Assembly (NCBI GenBank): GCA_033439685.1
Contig: JAUEDM010000002.1
Span: 3,906,001 to 3,970,000, forward strand
DNA: 64,000 nucleotides
From: Apodospora peruviana
Lineage: Eukaryota; Ascomycota; Sordariomycetes; Sordariales; Lasiosphaeriaceae
Reading direction: 5' to 3'
The stretch's first letter is position 1; every line of letters begins with the position of its first letter. The notes beneath the pieces were generated by a model. The model did not search any database, had not been told where the DNA came from, and saw only the letters and a program-made list of their open reading frames with translations. This document shows positions 53,793 through 64,000 of this stretch, piece by piece. A program made the translations under genes and the position numbers.

Positions 53793-55947
53793 TTACACAT
53801 CAATCCAGCGCGCCATCCACTTATCCACCGTTGCTTTGGCCTCGTCCACCAGCCCGAGCTCCAACAGCAACTGCACACTCCCCCTGATACCCGACTCCAG
53901 CGCCGAGGCAATCCACGCATGCGTATAGCTTGTGTGCTCGCCCACAAAGATCATGTTATTGTGCGTCTTGAAGTACTCGGGCAAAAACAACTGGTGCTGA
54001 CCAATCGTCGGCGACGCCCAGCTCGCGGATTCCAGCGGGTCCAGTGCCCAGCAGCGCCGGTTATATTTGCCCGTGTACTCGCGGCGCGCAACGTCCCCGT
54101 GGATCTCGATCATGGCGTCCAGCACGTACTGCACATGTTCTTGCTCAGGCGTCGAGACCCACCGCTCGCCAAAGTCCATTCCCGAAATATACGACCCCAG
54201 AATCGTCGCGGGCCCGGAACCGTTGATGTTGTACGACGGATAGCAGATGCTCCCGATTCCCGGGATGTCGCTGACCGTCGAGCAGGACCCGTAGATGGGG
54301 TTGGCGAAGTGCTCCCAGAAGCGCGACCTGAACTCGAGCGCCACCTTGCATGCGGACGTGTAGGGCACGTTGGCGATGGCTGACCCAACTGTTTGCGGGA
54401 GGTTGGGGCGGATGCGCCACTTCTTCATGACCGAAAATGGAACGGCCAGCACGGCGTAGTCGTGTGTCGAGTTGACGAGTTTGTCTTTGTAGCTGCCGCG
54501 CGACTGGAGGGTGACTTTGCTCGACGCGGAATCGAACTGGATCCGCTCGATGTGTCGGTTGAAGGTGGTGGCCTTGTCGACGAGCGGACCGAAAGCTTGC
54601 GGGAGCCGGTTGAGGCCGCCGTCGATGGTCTTCCAGGTTGTTGCCGAGAAGTACATGCCCTCGTAGAGATCGTCCCAGAAGCTGGCCGCGCCGCCACCCA
54701 GGAAGTTGGTGTCGTTGAGGCTGGCGTTGAGGTAGTTAACCATGTACGCGAACTCGGACCAGTGGTCGCCTGGGAGGCCGCCTAGGCCGGAATCTTTTTA
54801 GGGAAATAGTTAGCAACTACCGGTAAGCTTTTTGAGGGAATGAGGAGAATGTAGACGTACCGAGCCACTCGCGATGAGCCTTGAACATGTTCTGGGCCAT
54901 CTCAACCATGAACTCCTCGCCCGGAAGCGCCTCCTCGACCTTCTCGCTCAGCTCGAGTGCCGACTTGTCCGGCACATTGGTGATCTTGAGCGACGAGTTC
55001 TGGGCGACCATGGCCTGCGTCGGCGGCATCCCGTTGGCCAGTCTGATCCCGTTCTGATAGTACAAGCCGTTCGGGCTGCTCTGCAACCACGGGATGAAAT
55101 CGACGCTCAAGTCGCCCTTTGTATGCTTGCTGCTCTTCTTGACCTTGTTCAGGCTGTTCAGCTCCTCGGCCAGCTGGAAGACCATCTGGTGGTCTGACAC
55201 ATTGTACGTCTCGTTGCCGAGCGTGATGGTGGACGGAAACCGCATGGGGCCCATCTCCTGGTAGCTGTAGTCGAACGGCCCACCGGTGAGGTAGACGGTG
55301 TGCACGCGGCCGCCGAGTCGGTCGCCGGCCTCGATGATGTGCACGTTCTTCATGCCGGCCTGGGTCAGACACAAATAGGTCATGAGCCCGGACATGCCGG
55401 CGCCGACGATGGCGATATTCTTCTTCTTGGCGGCCGCTGCGTCGACCGGCTTGATCTCGGTGTCCTTCAGCAGCTTGACACCGTCAAACCAAGGGCCCCA
55501 GGCGTCGATGCCGTTGGCGGCCGTCATGGCGATGCTGTTCGAGCCTGGTGTGGACCGTTTGAGGGTGCGGCGCTTCTCCATGGTCTGGAAATCAAAGTGC
55601 TGCTTCTCGCTGCGACCGAGCAAGCGGCCGGTCGAGTCCCTCCATGCCGAGATGCAACCCCCGGAGTAGACGTCCTCGGGAATCACCCAGACGAGCCGGT
55701 CGTGGGATGAGCTTGTGCTCTGGCCGATGGAGTGGTGTGCTTCTTGGTGATTGGAGGACTCGCATGATCCGTATGTGTAGCTGATGGGGCCTTGTACGTG
55801 CTCACGATGCTCGATGTGCACGTTGGAGAGACGCGAGTTCAGCGACCTTCTCGTCTCGACCCGTAACGGCAGTCCTTCGGATGGGGCAGCCTGACCGCCT
55901 GGTAGAGCGAGGAGGGCCACGCCAACCGCCGAAAGTAACTTCATCAT
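53793..55947 (-). CDS. secreted FAD-dependent L-amino-acid oxidase-like protein
   Basis: Two exons (55947-54861, 54793-53793; donor GTACGT, acceptor AAAG) give 695 aa. A signal peptide (MMKLLSAVGVALLALPGGQA) leads a long N-terminal extension. The dinucleotide-binding motif IAIVGAGMSGL (181-187) follows, then IIEAGDRLGGRVHT, EMGPMRFP and the C-terminal FAD-contacting block MIFVGEHTSYTHAWIASALESG. These are the features of flavin amine oxidases of the L-amino-acid oxidase type, which deaminate amino acids and release ammonium and hydrogen peroxide. It is extracellular by its signal peptide. The substrate is inferred. Its neighbour across the tRNA, the hydrolase, is unrelated. Confidence 0.88.
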
Positions 55948-58900
55948 GTGTTGTGAGAGGAAGAAAGGTCATCCAAAGGTTGGGATATAGTCTGAGACAG
56001 GAGGAAAAGCTGGAAGAAGGAATAGGGCAGAGCGTCTTATGTAGTAAATAGTCCAAGGCCCCCAATTCGAGACAGAGTGACGTTGCACCAACAGCTCATG
56101 TTGTGTGCATGGGGTTGAAGCAGCCACGAGCTCTCCACGTTCTTGCACACCGCCAAGCAGACGGCGATCGGCATGGCAGGGTGAGATAGATTGATTGTCT
56201 TTTTACTATGAGGTAGCAATATTACCCAAGCTGGGCTGTATCTTGACCCGGGCGGGCGGGGAGCAAGCAGCTAAGCTTTTGCAGCTCTTTCCAGATCAGG
56301 GAGGTGGTCGTAGTTGGAAGTGTGGATGCAAAAAGCTTCATATCGATTGGTTCCGGGCCAGCCACCACCTCTGCAGACCTGCGGCCGTCGTACCAAACCG
56401 ACTGAACCGAGGTGTGCGCCCTTTGAAGTGATGGCCAGGACCAGCCACCGAGAATGAAATGGATCATATCTGATCCCAGGTTCCAGGTTGTCGGTGCAGA
56501 TTTCCAAGCATGTGCTTTGGGAATCTGCTGGGAACCCGCTATGTATGAACTGGTCGGTGCGAGATATACGCCGCAAACCTGGCAATCGATAGACCCCGCT
56601 TTATTCCAGGTGTTGAACGTTCAACGCGGATACGGAGTCGGAAACCGGGCAAAACGAATCGGCGTCTTATGCTCCATCATCCATCCACTGGCAATCCGTC
56701 TGCCCCCGCACCACAACAATTTGACCTTGAAAACGCCCTTCGGTCACTTTGCTCTGCCCTCACCGCCCCAAGTTGGCTGTAGTACCAAGTTCAACTCCGA
56801 CGACAACCTATCAACAGCCGCCCATTCTCCCATCCGATGTACGGGTTAGGTCGTTCTGTGGTGGTACGATATGTTGTCATTCCCGGTCTTTCCGGATCTC
56901 TATACCCAAAACCCAACTTAACCAAAAGGCGCGAAGCGAGCGCAGCGTGGGAAAGAGACCGCCACCCATGCAACCGACGACTAGTCTCGAAATGCCAAGA
57001 AACTGTCTTGATAAGATCGTGGAGAAGAAATGCTTCTAGCGACACTAGCAGCCGTTTTATCTCCGAAGAGTCCCCACCACCGCTGCAGTGACTTATCGCT
57101 TCGTTATCAATATCCCGGTTCTACATTACATACGGAGTAGTAGCAGTTTCGCAGATAGAGCCAGCATGAGCAACGTTCTTAATTGCCATTATACATACAT
57201 TGCTCTTGCGATTATGATTTATGAAAGTTTTAGCCCGTAACAGTCTACGGTCTATCATATGTGGAGGATGTTACGGCATGTTGGTCATCGTGATTAGGTA
57301 CCTTGATTATCCTATCAAGCATTTCAATGGTTCAACCTCTGTGGTCTCATGGACATTCTTTGACTGCCTAGTAGGTCGATCAGGACGTTTCTTAACACTC
57401 GGTCCAATTCAGCTTGGACTGCATGCATGGTACATCGAACCAATCTTGAATTCAACTCAGAGGGGCTGATAATTCACAAGATAATGATCATCCATCCATG
57501 TCCACCCACATCTAAACAATCAGTAAATAAATTGCAACAGCTGGAGATATTCCAGCATGTTGGTTGGGACCCCTTCTGTACGTTGCTAGCATCTCTCACC
57601 AGTGTATGATGTCTCCCTTCAGTTGCACACCATGTTATCCATTGTAAATATACAGGGTAGTGCTGCTTACCTAGGCATTTATTAATACTTGCACTCGCAA
57701 AATGCATCTTTGAAGACGTGGAGCAAGTCAACCGGTGCGAAATTGCCGAGAAGAGAAATGAAAATGATGATACATCAAACGCGAGCATTCATCCTTGGAT
57801 CAAAATTCCTTTCAGCTGAGAAACAGGGAAGCTATAGTTCCATCTTAACCTCTCAGGCAAGCAAAAATACAGCTTGGCCAAAATGAAGACCATCCTTTCG
57901 TGCCAACCAGATTGAACGGCGCCGAGAATCAATCACTTGGTACTCGAATTAATAGACAGCGAGCTGTTCGACTCTGCAACTCCTGCATGGACTCTAGTGT
58001 ATTCTCCATTCTAGGAGAATGGTGCCTTGAAGTTTCGGCAGTCGCTCCGAATCGCCCTGCCTCTAGCCCTGGCCGAATCATCGGAATCCATTGGATATGC
58101 AAGTCTTGGCCCGAAACACAATGTTCCCCACTCAAGGGTGCATTTCGACGATGCATTGCGGTTGCTAATGATACCAGCCTGCTGAGTGCCTGTTCCAGGC
58201 AGATTGTCAGCCTAGGCTACTGGCCACTTGACTATTGATGGCTAGGCAGACAGACGTGGTGACACACAGATGCTCCATTCACCTTAGTTGCACCCAAGAC
58301 AGTCTTCCTGCGAAATCCAAATGCGGCTCTTATCGATAATGGTCTGTCGCTTTGATACGGTATCATTTGACAGATGTTGGAAACGCGGAAGAAGCCGTCA
58401 ATAAACATTTTTATACATGCCTTTTGACGTAATCCCGCAGAGCCTGATACATAGGTACCTTAATGCTTGCATTGCAGCATTTTTTTGGAGACAAACCGAG
58501 GCGTTTTTCTTTTGGGGAACAAGTGTGTCGGTCCAGTTACCTGAGGTAGGCTAACATGCACAGTGGTCTTACATGATTAAAGACACAGTCCTGAGTGACT
58601 CCTGAGTCCTGAGGTTTTGGTTGGGTTTCCGGTCGGGCAGGCTTTCTCCAGGACCCGACCTGACGCACACGACCGGTAGGAGCGCACGAGAAGTCGGCAA
58701 GTGAAAGTCGGCAAACTGCTATTGCACGACAATGCACGTGCTCTTTGGCCAAGTGAGATCTCCAATATGAGTAAGTGCCCAGAACAGGTGCGCGCACAAC
58801 AACATCAACGGGCAGCAGCGGGCAACAGCAGCACAGCACAGTACGGATTACGCAGTGAAGCAGTCGGCACTAGGTACGCAGAAGCGCCGCGCGCGGAAAG

Positions 58901-60210
58901 GGTGCAACACACACGCACACGCATACACACATACACACACACTGTACAGATTACGATTACCTACCTACACACACCAACTCCGCCCTTCCAAGCACAGTGC
59001 TTCCGCTTGGCTGCCACTGCCCGCTGCTGCTTGGCCTCCCACACTGCGCAACTGCACAACCACACACCCACCACTTCATCCGATCTCCCTCCAGGTCTTA
59101 GCTGCCCGGTCCTGCGGTCTTCGCGGTCACCTGGTGCGTGCCTGACACCTGACAACCTGGAAACTGGAAAGCCGCAACCTTGATTGCTGCGAGAGCCTCA
59201 ACCGTCTGCAACCAAATCCAACTGCACCTCTCTGTCGTCAACCTACTCAGTACTCACGATACCGCGATCCGACGTCCACCTCTGCATAATCCCGGCATTG
59301 ATTCTCGATACCCCACCGGCATTCAATTCTCGCATCCTTTTGGAAGCATATTGTAAAAACCGCCGATCCTTTGGACCCCTTGGTCGTGACGGGCTGCTTG
59401 CTGCCTGTCGGTCGTCCCCATCACCTCTGAACGGCTCCGAGTCCCTCCGACCAGTCTGCCTTTTGGCTCCACTCGCTCAGCCTATTCTCACTCTCTGTCT
59501 GATTGAAGACCGCAGTGCGCTTTCTCAGACTCTCTTCTCATCGACTCCGGCACGCAACAGAGAACCACGTTGCGACAAACCGACCGACCGAACGGCCTGT
59601 TTGTAACGCTTCTGCTCTATCCGTACCTTTCGTTGGTTTTTGTGGTATTTCCAACTTACGTGAGCCGGGCCGACACTTGGACCCAAGCACCACACCAACT
59701 TCTACAGCTGGGATCCGCCGATTCGAAAACGTTGGGAGCTCGAAAGCCACCCCCCATCTGACCCTTACCTCAGTGGTCCCGACATACGGACCGACTCATC
59801 GTACCAAGTGGCAGCCTCCCGACGGATCGAAGGCCAGCGTCGGGATTTAGCTGACGCCGTCTAGCAACCAAGTACCTAGGTACTTACCTACCTAACCTCA
59901 TCGTCCATCTTGCGGCGTTTCTGAGCGTGAAACCGGGAGTGCCAGCACGGCTTCCCAGACTGGCGGTGATGAATGGTGAGTAAAGTTCTGATTTCGGACA
60001 GATTGTGCACCCAGTATCAGACTGCCACGGAGGGCCGTGGGTGAACCCCGACTCCAGCATCTTTGACTTTAGCTTCAGTCTGAGAGTTACTTTGGCTCGT
60101 TCCGCCACACGCTCAAATCAACTTTGAAACGCCGAACAAAAAAGGCATACGGGCACTGATCTCTCACCACAGCCAAGTCTTCAGCGCCACACCAGAAAAA
60201 CCCATTCAGT
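55948..60210. other. 4.3-kb intergenic region
   Basis: No gene could be supported. The last 1.5 kb before 60211 is pyrimidine- and CA-rich (CA-type microsatellite at 58908-58942) and may be the promoter and long leader of the ubiquitin-conjugating enzyme gene. GGTACCT/CCTAGGTA motifs occur at 57297-57304, 58451-58461 and 59871-59884. Confidence 0.5.
58908..58942 (+). repeat. CA-type microsatellite
   Basis: An imperfect (CA)n run interrupted by CG and TA units, in the upstream region of the ubiquitin-conjugating enzyme gene. Confidence 0.8.
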
Positions 60211-63200
60211 ATGGAACCTCTCCGAGCTAGAATTGAGGATACTTTTCAGAAACTGGGTGGGAAGCTCAAGTCGTCTAAGCGCCGTATCTCTGAAGAAAAC
60301 GATGCCGACCAGCAAGCGAAGCAAGCTAGAACGCTGCCAGCTAACTCCTCTCCATCATCCGGCACCCTGGGCACCTTCTTTACCGGTGGCTTGCCGCCAT
60401 TTACGACGCCTTCACAAGCCACAGCCAGCTTTTATACTTCGCAATCCCAAGGTTCGTTAGCTCAGGCACCGCACACACCCCACCGCAGCTCCCCTCTGAC
60501 ATTGTTCCCAGCCTGCCAGTCAAATCCTTCACCATCTTACCCGGGCCACGGTCAACCTCCATCTGTGTCGGAGCTTTCCAGCGTCACCGAGCCCATGTGG
60601 GCTGGAGCATTTGGACAAGGTGGCAGCAGTGCCTCAAGTAATTTGATAGGTAATTTCGCGCTTTCACACTACCCTACTCACCTCGATAACCGTCCCGTTC
60701 TCCTGCCACAGAACCCAGCTTACTCTCGCGACAACTCTAAAATTTCCATACAGACCTCACAGATAGCTCGCCATCCGCGGGATCGACCTTCACGAATCCA
60801 ATCGACTTGACCACTGCGAGCACTCCGTTGTCCGATGCCAATTCCGGTACCGCAATGGACGTACTCGGCTCCCGGTTCCCGCACCAGGATCAAGACCTGC
60901 AAATATTGGAGGACGAGCAGCTTGCCCGCACCATGCAGCAGGGATTTGACCGTGGGAGCTTAGGCTTAGGCTCTCAGTTCGATTCATCCGACCTCGAGAT
61001 GGCTGTCAACTCGCCGTCTTTCGGCAGCCTGGAACACCTCCGGGCTTACGGGCGCGACCTTCTCAACACAAAATGCTGCAAATGCAAGACCAGTCTCGTT
61101 GGTTGTGCTGAATCGATTGTATCACGAACAAGGGAGCAGCTGAAGCAAGGGTGCCTTCATCCGCTTTTGCGCTGTCCCAACTCAGGTTGCAGAGCTCGTA
61201 CTTGTGTGGGATGCGGGGACTACTCCTACTGCACCACCGCCTTCGATTCGATCAAGAGCAAGGCCAAAGAGTCCCTGGTGTGGTGGTGGTGTGACAAAGC
61301 GCGCATATTCCTGGCTTTTTCCTTGCTCTGTGGACCCGAGTTTAAGCAGCTCGACATCCTCAATAATCAAACGGCTCCTCAACCTATTACCGAACGGCTG
61401 AGAACCCGTTTCAAGCACTCCAAATCGGATGCAGGACCTTCAGTTTCGGAAAAAGTCCAGGCTTTCGAAAAAGGAGCGAAGCCCGCGAAGCTCTCCCATA
61501 AATCTGCTCGGCGAGCCGACTCTCAACTTTCCAAGGGGACGGGATATGGAGGCTCCGAGAGTTCCTCCAGCTCTTTGCACAAGATCATCCATCGGGCCAA
61601 GACAGGTTCCACACCGGAGGAACAGACCTGGGAGTCATACTTCAGAGCTCTCGCGATTGTCCTGCCCGATTCAGGTCGAATTCGGGAGCAGGATGGCACA
61701 ACGTTTGATGCCATCCCACAGCCGTTGCTTTTTGCCATGATTTCGAGAAGTCCATTGCTTCGAAAGGCATCGGAGCTTTTGCGCAACGACTCCATTGAAG
61801 AAATTGCCACACAGGTTCAGCTTTATGCTGCCCTGTTTGATTTCCTGGAGTCGGTGCGTAGCCACCGCGACACAGTTTGTACCCTTTACTACCACCAATG
61901 TCTGTATTCGCTACCCGAGCAGCTTCTTCACGCGTGCTTGTCACCGACAGTGCCAGTGGACTCCAAGCTGGAGATAACCGAGCCGCTGCATGAGATCGTC
62001 AAGAAATTCGCCGTACCCTGTGCCTACTTTTTGCAGATGGTGTCTAGCCACTCTCAATCATTCCAATTGGAGGAGGAGCAAGCACTGATTGCGCTGACGA
62101 AACGGTTTTGCGGAGTTGCGAAAGCACAGGAGGAAGGTTACCAACGCTTGTTTGGCAAAAAGGAGGCTCGTAGGTCGCAGGAAATTGGTGCAGAAATGCT
62201 CCCCATGTCTTCAGTCACGACACGTGCAAGGGGCCTTAGGGAGGCCGAGAAGAGACAGGACAAGATCAAGGAACAAGCCGAGGCCTGGCACCGAGAACAC
62301 CGGGTCAAGGAGCTCTGTGACGACAAGATCCTGTCGAGTTTCTACTTCGCTACCAAGGCTGAATCGCTCGGGCTCGCCAGACCAGCGCCAGGTCGGATGA
62401 AGAAGCTGATCACCCAGCTGGCATCGCTTCGGACAGACCTTCCTGAAGGAATCTATATCCGTCATGCCTCATCTCGAGTGGACGTGATGAAGGTTCTCAT
62501 CATTGGACCGGCGGATACTCCATACGAGAACGGTCTCTTCGAATTTGATCTGTTCTGCGGCGAGAAGTGGCCAGTTGCACCCCCAGAGATGCAATTCCGC
62601 ACAACAGGAGGAGGGGCGGTCACTTTTAACCCGAATCTTTATAATAACGGAAAGGGTAACGTATTGGCTTACCCTTATGTCCGCTGGGCTTTGGTATTAA
62701 CTTTGCAACAGTTTGTCTTTCACTCTTAGGGACATGGCAGGGTCCATCCTGGGAGCCGAACATGTCGACTATTCTCCAAGTGCTCATTTCCATTCAAGGT
62801 ATGTCTTTGGCCCAAGGCCCTGCGAAATTTCTCTCCTTATTACCAGCTCTGAATTTCATTGGTTTCGGTTCGTATCACGATCTGTGTCACAAACACCACT
62901 ACTACTGATGCTAGGTCTTACAGTCCATGTCCGGAGAAGTCTGAGGTTTCTCTCTCCATTGTTAAGTGACATTTGGATTCACGTTTCAGCCAGAACAGCC
63001 GATTAATTCGTTTGGAAGTCCAAGCATTTGTCTGCGCTTTAATAATCACGGATGTTCACCCCCGAATTCCCATATTGTGTTAGTGAGTTAGGATTAACAG
63101 TTGCCTTGTTTTCTTTAGCAATGATATTCAACGATCAGCCATGGTACAACGAGCCTGGCCGCGAGACTCATCTCGACAAGAACCAGTGCAAGCTCTACAA

Positions 63201-64000
63201 CCAGCAGATTCAGCAGCACACGGTGCAACACGCCATATTGTACTGGCTCAACAATCGACTTTCTCAGCCAGGTAAGGGCAAAGCTCCCGCCATTGCTGCC
63301 AAACCGCTACCGGCTAGACCTGGTCCGAAGACATCAGGGGCCCCGTCGCAATATCCGATCTCGTTGCTAGCCAAGCAGTATTCGCAAAAGCCTTCGCAAT
63401 CGGGTTCGTTAACAGACACACCGCCACCAGGGTGGTATGAATGGTACGAATATGAACATCATCATGGACCGCATCCATTGTTACCAAAGCCACTACCGAC
63501 CGACACCCAATTCCACCAGTCCCACGGCGGCCTTTCCCAGCAAGCCACGGGCCCGGACTCTGGCACATTCGGAATCGGAGGCTTTGGACTCGGAGCTCCC
63601 TCCAAGTTCCCTCCTGCTCCGCAACCGCCTCCGCCAGGAACCACCAAGTATGGCAATGCCATTAATGGCAGTCTGAATAATGAGGCGGGTAATTGGGATG
63701 AATGGCACAACTTCAAGCCGTCATCGGGGTCACTGCATCCACCATCGATGAAAGGAGCAGGAGGCAGTGCTGGCATCCATCCACCGTCTAACCCGGTTCA
63801 AAACGACGCGCAGATGAAGTTGAAGCTTCAGCAGTTGAAGCTTCAGCAGCAGGAGATGCTTCATCTGCAGATGATGTATTCTCAGCAGAAAGAGATTGAG
63901 CTAGCCCTGGGCAAGGATATAATGAGCACTACTGATGCACAGAAGATGGCCCATGATCTGGCAGGCCTCGGAGGGAGTTACTACACACCGCTTCAACCTC
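60211..64000 (+). CDS. very large ubiquitin-conjugating enzyme (E2), runs off the window
   Basis: Four exons so far (60211-60649, 60754-62655, 62712-62798, 63119 to beyond 64000) give at least 1103 aa. In order: a Ser/Pro-rich N-terminus, a UIM-like helix (LEDEQLARTMQQGF, about 199-212), a Cys-rich putative zinc module (CCKC at 254-257, CPNSGCRARTCVGC at 287-300), a long helical region, and a UBC fold from about 690. The UBC fold includes YENGLFEFDLFCGEKWPVAPPE and the active-site segment GKVCLSLLGTWQGPSWEP (catalytic Cys782). The last part is Pro/Gln-rich. It resembles UBE2O/BIRC6-class E2s, which transfer ubiquitin. The intron between GKG and VCLS is placed so as to recover the catalytic cysteine. 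The 3' end is missing. Confidence 0.9.

Noticed and set aside
1..64000. CRISPR arrays, rRNA genes and prophage or integron structures
   Set aside because: No regularly spaced repeats, rRNA-like stretches or bacterial gene organisation are visible; the window is eukaryotic.

Overview
The window looks like nuclear DNA of a filamentous ascomycete (Pezizomycotina, most likely a Sordariomycete). The genes carry short GT-AG introns, spacers are long, and the families are typical of this group: tachykinin-like fungal regulators, a LaeA-like methyltransferase, con-6, DUF1996, GH47 and many small secreted proteins. No bacterial, organellar or CRISPR feature is visible. All exon joins were worked out by hand from reading frames and GT-AG sites; no search was run.

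Layout. 0-5 kb: a fungus-specific regulator whose first intron carries a small TA-flanked inverted-repeat element, a second larger fold-back element, and a frameshifted F-box gene. 5-20 kb: intact genes, namely a TauD-type dioxygenase, a small secreted protein, a secreted DUF1996 protein, a class I alpha-mannosidase, a sugar (probably maltose/alpha-glucoside) permease and a chromate transporter. 20-41 kb: an accessory stretch rich in damaged genes (a gene split by a 139-bp insertion and two frameshifts, a decayed KDM5/JmjN relic, frameshifted secreted, F-box-like and membrane-protein relics). Among these lie intact genes: a divergent TFIIA-gamma-like protein, a LaeA-like methyltransferase divergently arranged with a P450, a GPI-type Cys-rich protein, an alpha/beta hydrolase and a secreted protein with a binding-module-like C-terminus. 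41-64 kb: intact genes separated by very long spacers, namely a LYC1-like acetyltransferase, an ammonium transporter behind 5.4 kb of non-coding DNA, con-6, a dienelactone hydrolase, tRNA-Arg(ACG), a secreted L-amino-acid oxidase-like flavoprotein, and a very large ubiquitin-conjugating enzyme that runs off the right edge.

How the genes relate. There is no operon-like organisation. The methyltransferase/P450 pair is the only pair that hints at a joint (secondary-metabolite) role. The permease, ammonium transporter, amino-acid oxidase, mannosidase and secreted proteins together fit a saprotrophic or plant-associated lifestyle. Damage is clustered: six loci carry frameshifts, stop codons or a lost splice site, while long housekeeping genes read cleanly. 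That argues for real decay, partly of a RIP-like C-to-T type, rather than poor sequence, although raw reads would have to confirm this.
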